Shown: positions 46,716 to 57,020 of the stretch, one piece after another
Layout: every line of letters starts with the position of its first letter
Numbering within the stretch: the first letter of the stretch is position 1
NCBI GenBank assembly: GCA_036925085.1
Contig: JAUPFP010000041.1
Location: 1,456,001 to 1,520,000, forward strand
Length of the DNA stretch: 64,000 bases
Direction: 5' to 3'
DNA from: Brachycybe producta
Taxonomy: Eukaryota > Arthropoda > Diplopoda > Playtdesmida > Andrognathidae
Notes under the pieces: generated by a model
Seen by the model: only the letters and a program-made list of their open reading frames with translations
Told to the model about the DNA's origin: nothing
Databases searched by the model: none
Made by a program: the position numbers and the translations under genes

Positions 46716-47053
46716 AATCTATTTAACTTAAGTATTAAATGAAATGAATCTATTTAAATAAAATAATATTAAACAAATTGTAGATAAAAGTATTACAGTA
46801 TATTGCACAGATCTTTGTAAAATAAATGCACTGTAGTTACTGTACGGTAGTTTAGTTTTCCAAATTAATCCTTTTGAAAGTTTCACAATTATGTTTATGA
46901 TATGTTTTTAAAATCAGAAATCTGTTTGACATGTAGGGGTGGAAAATTCATAAGCAATACAGTTTGTAAATACAAGTTACAAAAGCAATACAGCTTGGTA
47001 GATCATATGTCTTTTTTATACTTTTCACATGTAATTTAGCGATATACGTTAAA
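46716..47053. other. Short intergenic stretch
   Basis: AT-rich DNA between the LINE fragment and the THAP start codon. Presumably holds the promoter of the THAP gene, but no motif can be supported. Confidence 0.4.
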
Positions 47054-47206
47054 ATGCCTTGTTGTGTCGCCGTGAATTGCAACAACAGGACAGAAAAGGG
47101 TTTCCGTTTGTTTCGTTTCCCTTCTTACCCTCAATGGAAATCATTGTGGGTAACAAAAGTTTGGCAAGACTGTTGGGAACCACATGGTGGTTCTTATCTA
47201 TGTGAA
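47054..47206 (+). CDS. THAP zinc-finger gene, exon 1
   Basis: THAP domains are C2CH zinc fingers that bind DNA, often derived from P-element-type transposases. Exon 1 encodes 51 codons: MPCCVAVNCNNRTEKG.., FRLFRFPSYPQWKSLWV.., ending SYLCE at a GTAAGA donor (47207). The first Cys pair (MPCCVAVNC) fits the THAP start, Trp residues are in place, and C50 plus His at the start of exon 2 complete C-x2-H. The partner exon is 9.7 kb downstream at 56896 because an LTR element occupies the intron. Confidence 0.8.
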
Positions 47207-47252
47207 GTAAGATGACATTTCAAAATAATTGTGGACCTAATATATTTCATAT

Positions 47253-47939
47253 TGTGAGCTTTTGACATCAACCAATATTTTATTACCAACCTTCAGATGA
47301 CATTTTCTACTTTTCGTTTCTTCTCTGAGCAGTATGACACCTGCACAGAGAAGATCCGAGCTGTAGAGAGAGCTGGATGGAGACAGATTGTAGTCACTCT
47401 TCTGCATGGGGGTGTAATCGATGCAGGAGAGTGGCGGCCATCTCTCTCTCTTCCGGTTGATGCTGATATACATCTTCTCCATCGGTATTCCGACTAGAGA
47501 AGATGTTGTAGCTGCTGAGAATCGTATAGCTCCTGCCCTATGAAACCTCCGGCCTCTGAAGAGAAGTTATTTACAGAGACATAAAGACAACGCTACTTCT
47601 TGTTACAACACTTTTATTCATTCCTTGTAAGAAGTACAGATACAAGGGTGAATAGTAAAATACTAACTGGAAATCCTCAGGCCCATTGATTTGGAATGTA
47701 TCGCAAAAACAGGCAAAGGAAAGAACTGAGGAACAAAGAGGAACATGGTCCTTTTATACCTTGGACCTGTGTACACCTGCGAGGTGTAACCAGGTCCAAG
47801 TGACCATGGTCCTTTATGTATCAATCCGCCACTTGGGCATGAGTCAGAAAGGTGAGTCAGAGAGGAGGGAGGGACGGTTGAGAGTTGTTTACCCCCCAGG
47901 CTATGGTTTTGGCGGGATCACGATTTACAGGGTGTTACA
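47253..47939 (-). repeat. 3' LTR of the family 2 element
   Basis: On the minus strand it runs TGTAACACCCTG.. to ..AAAGCTCACA. It includes a TATA box (TATAAAAG, 47751-47758) and AATAAA near 47607. It differs from the partner LTR by only a few bases. Confidence 0.92.
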
Positions 47940-48342
47940 TACCCTCCAACTTTGCTTGGAGTACGCCCTCGTACTCCAGCCAAGGGTGGAAGGTTTTCAA
48001 GTTACGCAGCGGGGAGACATGGGTGGCTGAGGACTTACCGTGTACAGAGGTGGTTATGGAAAGGCACTGGCACCGAAGTGTCAGCGCCCTTAAAAATTGG
48101 AAAAGGCTGAAAACATAAAACAAAGATAATTAATGCTCGCTGAGTGGCGAGCCGCTATTGAAATCTAAAAAGAAAAGAACAGTTGCAACGTATTTTATTT
48201 TTTTATAAATTTTTCGATAATGCCACCCGGATGGGTGGCAACCACATGAGTACATGTGGCGCGCAGCTATCCCTGCTGCGGAGGGTGGGGAGGATCCTGG
48301 GTCCATGAACCGTACGGGGGGGTAATCCCGCCGGACCTGGCC

Positions 48343-50520
48343 TCATCGGTAGCTGGATGCGGCAGACAGCCATTGTCCCTGGTCGTCAGGTAGATCCCGG
48401 TGGAAGATATTGAAGATGTCCCGGTCCCCGATAATCTTGCGGGAGGACCGCTTGTTGTACAGTGTAGCCCAAGCGGCGTCCCACAAGACGGCGATTCGGT
48501 AACGAGGATCCGGTTCCGGAATGTAGTGACGGCTGGTACGGAACGTCTGTCCAGCTGGCAGTCTAAAGACGGAGTTGACGAAAGCTCCCAAAAGGGCTTC
48601 CGTGGCTTCATCGATGGCATCTCCGGCGAAACTGGTGGTTTCAACAATCCGTCTTCTTGGGAAGACGATGGTGATGAGGACACTTGTTAGGCGGGAGAGT
48701 CCCACGACATATCGCTCCCGGGGAGGGAGGTCCAGACGGGGAAACCCTTCCTCCAAAGAGAAGTGTCCTATGTAAAGGGTGTTGGCAGAGCGCACTTCGC
48801 GCTGCCAAGTGACCCACCGATTGTTGAGCAACCTCTCGCCGGAGGTGGCTGCACGGAACGGATGATCCAGCGGTAACCGCCCCAGAGTAGCCCCGGCATG
48901 GGGTACAGTGGGCGGTGCGGCTGGTCGGGCTGGTGTTGGAGCCGCAGGTTCCAAAGAAACTGATGCGCCCGTGATAGGCCTGGCATGGCGCAAGGCGGAC
49001 CGGGCCATATCGCGGGCCCGCTGACGTAGTCGCTTCGATGCCGACTTCCTGCTCAGCGCCTCCAGTGGCTTGGCACTTCCTGGTGCACGGCCCAGTGCTT
49101 CCATGGGGTCACCTCCCTGTCGCATGACGTCTTGCAGAAGGTTTGTGATGGCCTTCTGTTTTTTCAAGAACGCGGCACGCTCTGCGGAAGGTGGCGGCAT
49201 CAAAGGTGTAGGCGTAGGTTGTCCAGAAGGGCGGCCCGGAGGTGGCGGAGGAGGAGAGCGACGCGGGACCCAAGTAGGAGGGCCCCGAGTTTCATAGCGA
49301 TGGTCGCGGTCCAGTTGGACTCGGTGATCCTGTAGGTCTTGCCTGACCCTTGGGTCGAAGTTATTACGCGGCGGAGGGCCGCGTCCAGAGGAACCACGTT
49401 GTTCCTGCTGACTTCTTCCGTCGGGTCGGCGTCGGGGCGAAAGATGGGAACCACGTGGCGAAGAGCGACGTGGTTGTGGCCGTTGAAGAGAGTCTCGAGA
49501 AGAGTGGTGGCCCCTGTAGGACTGTTGAGGCTCCTTGGGGCGAGCCCCAGTGGGAACCTGAACACGAGCAGGTTGGGGAACCACCACTATGGAAGGTAGC
49601 TTTGGAGTCGGAGTTGGTGTGGCGGCCTCGCTGCGTGGAGGCGTGGCACATCGGGAGGTTGGTGGTGACGATAATGGTGTATGAGGAGGAGGCGGCGGAG
49701 TGATTGACGGCACCGGTGAGCAGTGTTGGAAAGGCTCTGGTGGCGTTATGGGTGGAGAAGGAGATGTGGAGAGGCCAGTTGTCAGGGTTGCTGGCGAGTT
49801 TGAGGATGGAGGTGATGACGTGGCCGATGACGTAACTCGGGCGGCTTCTTGGAGTCGGGCCTCGATTTGCAGGAGCTCCTCCTTCGGGAGTTGCGCCGTA
49901 CACGGTAAGCCCAGCTCGACAAGGCGGGCGCAAACCGCACGGAGGTACGCCAGATTGTCCTCCCCTTCCTTCTTATCTCTGGCTGCCCGACGAAGAGCAG
50001 CCTCCCTCTGCAGCTCCAAGTGGAGGTCTTCGAGGGGGGAGGGCACAGATCCACCTCCCCCACGCTTCCCTCTTGCTTCAGCTCCACCCGGAATGGGTTG
50101 ACCAGGCGCGATGCTATCGCGGAATGCCTGGTTAACCCCCCATGCCATGAGGTTGATATCGATGCGGTCTTCCCGCTCCTCCCAGTAGTGTTTTGATGTC
50201 GTGACGTCGAAGGGGACGATGCTGCTTGGAGCAGCAGGCTTCCCTTCGCGCCCGACATTGGCAGGTCGCTTGAAGCTTGCTTTTAGGCGCTTCTCCCCAC
50301 GCCGGTGAAAATTCTCCGGTTCGGAGGAGGTGCGGCGCCTATCTATTATGTTTGGCGACTCTCTTCTTGTTGTGGGCGCACTGGCGGCGCCCGCCTTTTG
50401 TGGCTGGCAGGTAGATTGAGAGAGGGGTTCAGCGGTCCCCGCCGTTCCACTCTCCGTCTCATCTTCACTAGAAGAGGCAGACATCATTCTGCCTCCTCTC
50501 CATGAGCCTCTACCTGGCAT
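48343..50520 (-). CDS. ORF2 of family 2 element, unknown function
   Basis: 725 codons in one open frame. N-terminal Ser/Glu/Arg-rich part, then a coil-like segment (EDLHLELQREAALRRAARDK, EELLQIEARLQEA). A very Pro/Ser-rich middle with many PPPP runs follows, then KKQKAITNLLQDVMRQ and a basic RQRARDMARSALRHA. A folded C-terminal part (about 555-725) has LLNNRWVTWQ, LDLPPRERYVVG, VLITIVFPRRRIVETTSFAG and YRIAVLWDAAWATL. These match in order and spacing the end of the family 1 3' ORF (YLNNQLGLWQ, RLPPYNMRHVV, LVVMVVNP.., CLWWARRWAAEW). No polymerase, protease or integrase motif and no membrane segment. It may be translated from a spliced RNA, as gag lies 1.4 kb upstream. Confidence 0.75.
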   Translation of the reverse strand: MPGRGSWRGGRMMSASSSEDETESGTAGTAEPLSQSTCQPQKAGAASAPTTRRESPNIIDRRRTSSEPENFHRRGEKRLKASFKRPANVGREGKPAAPSSIVPFDVTTSKHYWEEREDRIDINLMAWGVNQAFRDSIAPGQPIPGGAEARGKRGGGGSVPSPLEDLHLELQREAALRRAARDKKEGEDNLAYLRAVCARLVELGLPCTAQLPKEELLQIEARLQEAARVTSSATSSPPSSNSPATLTTGLSTSPSPPITPPEPFQHCSPVPSITPPPPPHTPLSSPPTSRCATPPRSEAATPTPTPKLPSIVVVPQPARVQVPTGARPKEPQQSYRGHHSSRDSLQRPQPRRSSPRGSHLSPRRRPDGRSQQEQRGSSGRGPPPRNNFDPRVRQDLQDHRVQLDRDHRYETRGPPTWVPRRSPPPPPPGRPSGQPTPTPLMPPPSAERAAFLKKQKAITNLLQDVMRQGGDPMEALGRAPGSAKPLEALSRKSASKRLRQRARDMARSALRHARPITGASVSLEPAAPTPARPAAPPTVPHAGATLGRLPLDHPFRAATSGERLLNNRWVTWQREVRSANTLYIGHFSLEEGFPRLDLPPRERYVVGLSRLTSVLITIVFPRRRIVETTSFAGDAIDEATEALLGAFVNSVFRLPAGQTFRTSRHYIPEPDPRYRIAVLWDAAWATLYNKRSSRKIIGDRDIFNIFHRDLPDDQGQWLSAASSYR

Positions 50521-51959
50521 ATTTTCTTAAGAGTTTAAAAGTTCTTACTTTTTCAAAAGTCCCGCTGCTGGTGGTTACTTCCAAATAATAACAGAAATCG
50601 GTCCCCGATCACTCTGTTATTATTTCAAGAGGTCCAAAGAGTTCTGAAGGCCTGATGCACTGCACGTGAGTCCAAAGGCTTGAAGGTGGTACTCAAGCTT
50701 TGGATTGACAACAAAAACTGAAGAAGTTCGAAATTAAAATTTGGAACTTGGCACAGAAGTAGATTGAAGATTTGATGATTGAAGAAGATCGAGCATAAAG
50801 AGATGAAAAACGAGTGCTTCTTTGAAGAGAGCAAATCGAGTGGTAATTGACCAAGTTTGGTCACTTTTCTTATTTAATTTTAAAAGTTAGAAGGGCCGGC
50901 CCCTTTTAGAATAAGACACCTTACTCTAATTGGTTTCTTCACGACTTTATTTATTGGGGGTGGGGGTTGTCCCACCGACATTAGATGTGAGAGGTGTTGA
51001 TCTAATTCTTATCAGAGTCGGTCCTGTTTATTATTTTTAGATAAACAAAAGGACTAAGGAATCTCGAGGGAGAAGGGCCGTTATTTTATTTCACACCGAG
51101 GTGTGAAGTTGCCCATTAACTTTCTCCCCTTCTTTTCCTTAATGCCTTTTTTTGGAAAAGAATAGGTCAGCAAGGTTACTAATGTACCTTGCTGTTTGTT
51201 ATTATTTTTAGGGGGGAGTGGGACAGGAGTTGGTGTCCCACAATTCGATCTTAATTGAGAGGGTGACAGGTTCTTCAATTTTATTTTTTAATTGAAGGTG
51301 TCCGCTCTCACAAAATCTTCAAAACTGATTTTCTTCCTTTTTTTATTTGTTTATGGCCAGCAGTTTTTGTTGTTTGTTTTTTTTTCTTTGAAGTCCCAGT
51401 GCATTGGTCTGGCCCTAAGAGCAATTGTCTCTTTGAAGTTTCTATTCTTCCACTGTCGACAGCATGGTCAATGACGTCCGTCCATAATAAAGGGGAGCAC
51501 GGTGTTTTTCTTTTGCTGACCCTTTTATGGCTCTTGATTTTTCTTCTGAACGTCCTTGACTAGCCTTCGGCGTTTTTCCCAGGTGTACCACGTGGTTGAC
51601 AGTCGTGTGTGAAGGCCACGTGGTTCCCGTGTAGTTTATTGCATGTTTGAAATGGTTGCCAATATGTAAATATTGGCGGCCATTTTGAAAAGTTTAGAAG
51701 TGTTTCAAAAATTAAAGTTGTGTGAATTTTGTAGAGTTTTGGGAGTTATTTGAGAGTGTTTAGAGGGGTTGTTGATGCTGTGGGGTTGTTTATTCATTGG
51801 GGGGTTCCTTTTATCCCCTCCCCCACCTCTTGACAACTGTCCTCAGTTGTTTCTTAACACAACAATTCTCAAATTCCTCCCGCTCTTCTATTGTTGATAT
51901 TTAATGGTTGCTGGTGTTTATTTCCATAGTCATGAAATAAACACTGGTGAATTATTGTT
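50521..51959 (-). other. Spacer between gag and ORF2
   Basis: Noncoding by inspection. It matches the post-gag part of the 5.6-kb copy (10.98-11.72 kb). It contains several CACGTGG motifs near 51590-51620 and TTTT-rich stretches, and could hold an intron for a subgenomic ORF2 RNA. Confidence 0.5.
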
Positions 51960-53711
51960 CTATTTCTGTCGCGTTTGGTTTCTTGATAGCGTGGGTGGCC
52001 ACTTGATCGGCTCGCCCGAGGTCCATTTGTGTGCAGGAGCTCGGTCGAGCACTTTGATTGGTATGTCCTCAGAGTGGTCAGAGCTGTCATTGTCGGATGT
52101 GTCAGGAGGAGGTGCTCCGGCGGCTGAGTCTGCTGCTGGAAGAGGGATCCGGCGGATTTGTCCCGCCACTCGTATCAGAGCAAACTCAATGCCGTCTTCG
52201 GTGATGATATCCGTTTCAGGCACCTCTCCTTTGATGTCATAGTCGGTAACCGGCTCTCCAAACTGCTTGATTGCAACCTTCTTCTTTGGTTGCCGACACT
52301 CACGGACGAAATGCCCCAATTTGCCACAATTATAACACGTCGACTTACTCTTGTCGAACGTGCGAGTGGTCTCTGGTTGGGTGTCCGCTGCAGAGTGTCG
52401 GTTTGAATTGGTGGCAGCAGTCTGACTAGGCTTTTTATCATGCCTAGACCGGTGTGGTTTGTCTTTAGGGCTGGCGGCTGCCGCCGGCTCCTGGTCGGTC
52501 TTCGATGCTCTTTTACCCGACTGTGAATCAGCTGCGGGTTTTGGTTCCGTCGGCCATTTATCCAAGGACAGCAAGACCACCTCCATATTGAGGACGGCGT
52601 TTGCGAAGTCCTTGAACGACGTCGTAGATGCGTGATGCGCGGCGTTCTGTATGGTGGGATGTAGAGCGCGGCGCAACTGGCTTATACGCAGCTGATCGTC
52701 AAGTTGCGGGTAAACTCGGTCGCCGAGTATCATAAACTCCCAGATGAAAGCTTGTGTACTCTCACCTTCCTTCTGGAGCATCTCTGTGTACTTTTTCTCC
52801 AAGATGGCCAGTTCGTTCGGCTTCCCGAACGTATCTACCATCTGTGCTCTCAGTGCTGGCCAAGGAATGTCCTGAAGCTCATACCTCAGTTTACTCAGCC
52901 ACGTACGGGCGGCCCCAGTGAAACACCCCGTGATGTATTCCTCCTTGTGGTGGGCTTTCCAACCGTACAGGTGTGCCACTTCCTCGAATTCTTCCAGGAA
53001 GGGACGGAAACCTGTCAATCCGTTGAATTTTTGGATTGAGTCGGCAGGGTGGCGACCGCTGTATTTCTTATTGAACTCTTCCACGGAGGGTTCTCTGGGG
53101 GTTGGTCGATAGATGCCATCCTGGACGTTTGGTATCCCAGCCGGCATCAGACCTACCCCTTGCGGTAGAAAACGTGGCGCGTAAACTGAAGTGCCTTGTG
53201 TCGCTCCTTGGTGAGGCTGTTGTTCCGGGGGTGTCAAGCGGCGACCGCTACGTGCAACCCGGACAAGCGAGTGAGGAGAATCAGCACGTGTCGTAATCGG
53301 TATTTCCGCACGCTCATCTCTGTGACGCGGATCATCTGACTGCCCTTGTTGTTGCCAGTCAGGGTTACGCGGTAGATGACGTGTGTGCGGTGTGTAATGT
53401 CTTTCGTAACGATCGTGACGCTCTCTATAGCCAACATAGGGAACTGAAGAGGCGTCCGAGTCATCGTCGCGAAGTCGGTGTGTGCGTGTTGTCCGCCGTG
53501 GTGTAGTCGGTCGATTCGGTGTGAATCGGTCGTCTATGAACTGAGACATACGAGTCGAGAGTGCAGCCACTTGTTGTGACAGGTGGTCAAACTCGGCCCC
53601 AGTCGGCCGCGGCGGTGGTGTCACATCAGTAGTCATGGGTACTTCCAACAGATCTTCGTGCGAACCCTGGTGATCAGACAGGGACCCCGTATTATCGTGT
53701 GAGGTAGCCAT
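51960..53711 (-). CDS. gag: Gag of family 2 element, intact
   Basis: 583 codons in one frame from an ATG at 53711. The N-terminus has a short coil (FDHLSQQVAALSTRMSQF) and an Arg/His/Asp-rich part. The capsid region (about 200-390) has KYSGRHPADSIQKFNGLTGF, HHKEEYITGCFTGAARTWL and ESTQAFIWEFMILGDRV, as in Ty3-type capsids. A basic Ala/Lys linker precedes a CCHC knuckle CYNCGKLGHFVREC (near 460). The frame ends shortly after, before any protease. The 5.6-kb relative has protease-like sequence further on, so the loss of pro-pol happened after or within that junction. Confidence 0.9.
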   Translation of the reverse strand: MATSHDNTGSLSDHQGSHEDLLEVPMTTDVTPPPRPTGAEFDHLSQQVAALSTRMSQFIDDRFTPNRPTTPRRTTRTHRLRDDDSDASSVPYVGYRERHDRYERHYTPHTRHLPRNPDWQQQGQSDDPRHRDERAEIPITTRADSPHSLVRVARSGRRLTPPEQQPHQGATQGTSVYAPRFLPQGVGLMPAGIPNVQDGIYRPTPREPSVEEFNKKYSGRHPADSIQKFNGLTGFRPFLEEFEEVAHLYGWKAHHKEEYITGCFTGAARTWLSKLRYELQDIPWPALRAQMVDTFGKPNELAILEKKYTEMLQKEGESTQAFIWEFMILGDRVYPQLDDQLRISQLRRALHPTIQNAAHHASTTSFKDFANAVLNMEVVLLSLDKWPTEPKPAADSQSGKRASKTDQEPAAAASPKDKPHRSRHDKKPSQTAATNSNRHSAADTQPETTRTFDKSKSTCYNCGKLGHFVRECRQPKKKVAIKQFGEPVTDYDIKGEVPETDIITEDGIEFALIRVAGQIRRIPLPAADSAAGAPPPDTSDNDSSDHSEDIPIKVLDRAPAHKWTSGEPIKWPPTLSRNQTRQK

Positions 53712-55690
53712 GATTAATGAAGTGGCTTGTGTAATGTGAATATGCGGTGACGAACGAGTCTGGCGAAGTCCAAGTCGTTGTGTGCAGCTCCGAGGGTTCT
53801 CGAGTACACTCTGAGCTATACTTTCGGGTTCCAGTATGATGGGGCTCGTTCAGTTCGTGAAGTTGTAGGTCGGTGATGTCACGGTGCGTTGGTAATTTAA
53901 TGCTTGTCGGCAACCGACACTATCGTACTCTTATACACTGAGTAACGATAGATTACCTAAGCTTGTGACGTGTATAACGAAGTGGCCGTTCACTCCGTTA
54001 GTGTGGTGATGGTTGTATCGTGTTGATCGTGTTCTCAGTTGGGCGTGTGACGAGTTTTGGTTCCCAACTGGTGTAGCGTCGTGAGTTCTTTATTGAGCGT
54101 CAGATTTTGGAAGGATCTCTCTCGACACGTGGTATTTGGCGACCACGTGGAGGTTACGAGAATTCCAAAAACCTCAATAAAGAAACAGCAGATGTACAAT
54201 ACAACCTCGAGCGTGGTACACCACCCAATCGAAATTGCACTGTGGAAAGTGAATTAGAAATGAAGTGTATTGCAGTTGCCTGAAGAAGAGGAAAGCAATA
54301 CGAAGAGTAAAGCTAGAGCGCGGTGCCCGCACTTTTAGTTTTACTTGGAAACAAGAATGAAGAGTGTGTGTGTAAAGAACACACAAAGAACAAAAAGTTC
54401 AAGATGGCTGAACTTTTTTAAAGGAACAAACAAAGGAGAAGTTCAAGATGGCTGAACTCTCCAAAGAAGCAAGAAAAGAAAGCTGTTTTACTTTGGAAGT
54501 TTAAAACTTAGGTGCGGTGCCCGCACATCAAAAGTTTTAATTTAGTTTTATTAAAACAGTAAAACAGTGTAGAAATTGAAGTGTGTTCAACAAGCTAAAT
54601 GCTTGGTGAACCAGAAGAAATGTTCAGGCTGAAGAAATTTTGAGTCCTCACTGCTGGATGGCTCTGGATGAAAAAGACAGAGTCAGTGCCCAGTGAGGGA
54701 CTATGTTGAGTAGAATGAAGAAGTCCGTAGGTGGCGCTGTGGTGGCCACTTCCGGTCAGTTTATTGCAATGTCCAAAAATTGGTGATTGAAAAGTTCCTC
54801 CGGGGCACGTTTTTATGGTGGCCAGGAGAAAGACACAAAAAGAGAGAAAATTCAAAGAAAAAGAGAAGTTTTCTCTAACAAGAGGAACTCCGCCAGGGGG
54901 CGCGTGAGTGCAACCCTCTGGAAGAGAAGAGAAGAGAAGAGAACACAAAAAGATGAGAGAAGGTACAACAATGAGTCACATGGAGCGAAAAACCGCTCCG
55001 TTGGCGCTTTTTGAAGAGTGTCCGGTCGATCCAAGATGGCGGCCGGGCTTCAGTGCTGTCCAATGGAGAAAGTTCATGTGATGATGCATTGAGGTGATGA
55101 TGATGAAGAAATTGAAGAACATGACTTGGGACATAGAGGGTCCCAAGGGAAACACAAGTGTAAAAACAAAGAACAAAGAAAAGGGGGGACAAGAAAGTCC
55201 CACGTGGCTAGGAAAAGTGTGTTCTAAGCTTGTAAGCCCCCTAACAATGAGATAGAGTTAGGGAGAATTTTGCTTGAAAATTAAAGATGAAGAGTGAAGA
55301 TAATAGGACATTTTAAAAGACACACACGTCCTTTAAAAGCCTATTAATAGGTGGATAGATTAGTAGATGAGATTTGTTTGCTCATCTCATAATGAGACTG
55401 CAAACTCCTCTCGGAGAGTAAAAAGAATTTGTTTAAAGTGTTGCCCACGTGGTGTGGGTTTCACTTTGAAAATTAAAGAAGAGTGAAGGTGACAGTGGGT
55501 GATTGTAATGGAAACATGAAATACAAAAACACGGACGGAAACACGTGTGTCCAAACGGTTGTCCACGTTTCCGAGTGCTAAGCGGTCAGCAGACAAGAGT
55601 TCGTTCCCACGTGTCTCTAAGGACAGGACACAGAATCGTGCGGTCGACACGTGGTGTGTGTAGCCACAAGTCTCTTCCGCGATTCCACAA
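53712..55690 (-). other. 5' leader of the family 2 element
   Basis: About 2 kb upstream of gag. It includes a GGCACCGCACCTAAGTTTT-like repeat pair (54316-54330 and 54510-54525, GTGCGGTGCCCGCAC or close forms) and an AGAAGAGAAGAGAAGAG run at 54927. It matches parts of 6.3-8.5 kb. Open frames here are short. Confidence 0.5.
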
Positions 55691-56060
55691 AAAACGGTGC
55701 CATGCGGTTGGCTTTGACGTGATCGAGGGCCTCCATACATGGTCCCAACATAAAAAGGCGCCACGCGGTTGGCTTTGACGCTATCGAGGGCCTCCATACG
55801 TGGTTCCAACACAAAGGACGCCGCGCGGTTGGCTTTGACGTGATCGAGGGCCTCCATACGCGGTTTTACAAAGGCGCCACGTGGTCGACTTTGACGCTAT
55901 CGAGGGTCTCCACACGTGGTTCCAACACAAAGGACGCCGCGCGGTTGACTTTGACGTGATCGAGGGTCTCCATACGCGGTTTTACAGACAGGCGCCACGC
56001 GGTTGACTTTGACGCTATCGAGGGTCTCCATACGTGGCTCCAACATAGAAAAGACGGACG
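55690..56060 (-). repeat. Leader array of ~59-bp units, family 2
   Basis: Six units with cores CTTTGACGTGATCGAGGGCC or CTTTGACGCTATCGAGGG starting near 55712, 55771, 55831, 55887, 55947 and 56007. Between them alternate GCGCCACGCGGTTG and TACGTGGTTCCAACA-type blocks. Two unit types alternate (GTGATC and GCTATC), so the higher-order period is about 117 bp. It lies just after the primer site, as in family 1. Confidence 0.85.
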
Positions 56061-56139
56061 AAGCCTCGTGAGGCACAATCACGAGACTTAGGACAAAGGA
56101 CGGCTTCTGTTTACAGGTCGGAGAAGGCAGATGGAGCTA

Positions 56140-56157
56140 TACCCCGCACCTCCACCA
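56140..56157 (-). promoter_or_regulatory. Primer binding site of the family 2 element
   Basis: On the minus strand TGGTGGAGGTGCGGGG begins two bases after the 5' LTR. It is tRNA-Ala-like, as in the other copies. Confidence 0.65.
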
Positions 56158-56159
56158 AA

Positions 56160-56846
56160 TGTGAGCTTTTGACATCAACCAATATTTTATTACCAACCTT
56201 TAGATGACATTTTCTACTTTTCGTTTCCTCTCTGAGCAGTATGACACCTGCACAGAGAAGATCCGAGCTGTAGAGAGAGCTGGATGGAGATAGATTGTAG
56301 TCACTCTTCTGCATGGGGGTGTAATCGATGCAGGAGAGTGGCGGCCATCTCTCTCTCTTCCGGTTGATGCTGATATACATCTTCTCCATCGGTATTCCGA
56401 CCAGAGAAGATGTTGTAGCTGCTGAGAATCGTATAGCTCCTGCCCTATGAAACCTCCGGCCTCTGAAGAGAAGTTATTTACAGAGACATAAAGACAACGC
56501 TACTTCTTGTTACAACACTTTTATTCATTCCTTGTAAGAAGTACAGATACAAGGGTGAATAGTAAAATACTAACTGGAAATCCTCAGGCCCATTGATTTG
56601 GAATGTATCGCAAAAACAGGCAAAGGAAAGAACTGAGGAACAAAGAGGAACATGGTCCTTTTATACCTTGGACCTGTGTACACCTGCGAGGTGTAACCAG
56701 GTCCAAGTGACCATGGTCCTTTATGTATCAATCCGCCACTTGGGCATGAGTCAGAAAGGTGAGTCAGAGAGGAGGGAGGGACGGTTGAGAGTTGTTTACC
56801 CCCCAGGCTATGGTTTTGGCGGGATCACGATTTACAGGGTGTTACA
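56160..56846 (-). repeat. 5' LTR of the family 2 element
   Basis: Same sequence as 47253-47939 with few differences. TATAAAAG (minus) at 56658-56665 is the likely promoter. Confidence 0.92.
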
Positions 56847-56895
56847 ATATAATAAACAGATATTCTCTGAAAATATAACAATTAATGCATTTTAG

Positions 56896-57020
56896 GCTCA
56901 TTTTGATGACAATTTGAAGCAAATCGCCAGGATGGCCGCAAGCTCATAAAACCGAATGCAATACCAACAGTTTTTTCACATAAAATTATTCCACATAAAA
57001 AAAAATCTCCAAAGAAACGA
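56896..57020 (+). pseudogene. THAP gene, second exon, frame broken
   Basis: After TTTTAG (56892-56895) the sequence reads AHFDDNLKQIA, supplying the His of the C2CH finger. Then one base appears lost near 56930: the +1 frame continues DGRKLIKPNAIPTVFSHK, which is the conserved end of a THAP domain (LKPNAVPTIF-like). As read, exon 1 plus exon 2 stops at TAA 56947-56949. Further C-terminal parts are not recognised. Confidence 0.7.

Larger units (their letters stand above)
47253..56846 (-). mobile_element. LTR retrotransposon family 2, complete but lacking pol
   Basis: Direct repeats 47253-47939 and 56160-56846 (687 bp each) are nearly identical. ATAT flanks both ends (47249-47252 and 56847-56850). 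Orientation is minus: primer site at 56157, leader 53712-56157, gag 51960-53711, spacer 50521-51959, ORF2 48343-50520, then the 3' LTR. No RT, RNase H, integrase or protease motif is seen in the 8.2-kb interior, so it must depend on another element's enzymes. The near identity of the LTRs implies recent insertion. It lies in the intron of the THAP gene. Confidence 0.9.

Noticed and set aside
48400..50101. Several plus-strand open frames opposite ORF2
   Set aside because: They are high-GC shadows of the 725-codon minus-strand frame, with no motifs of their own.
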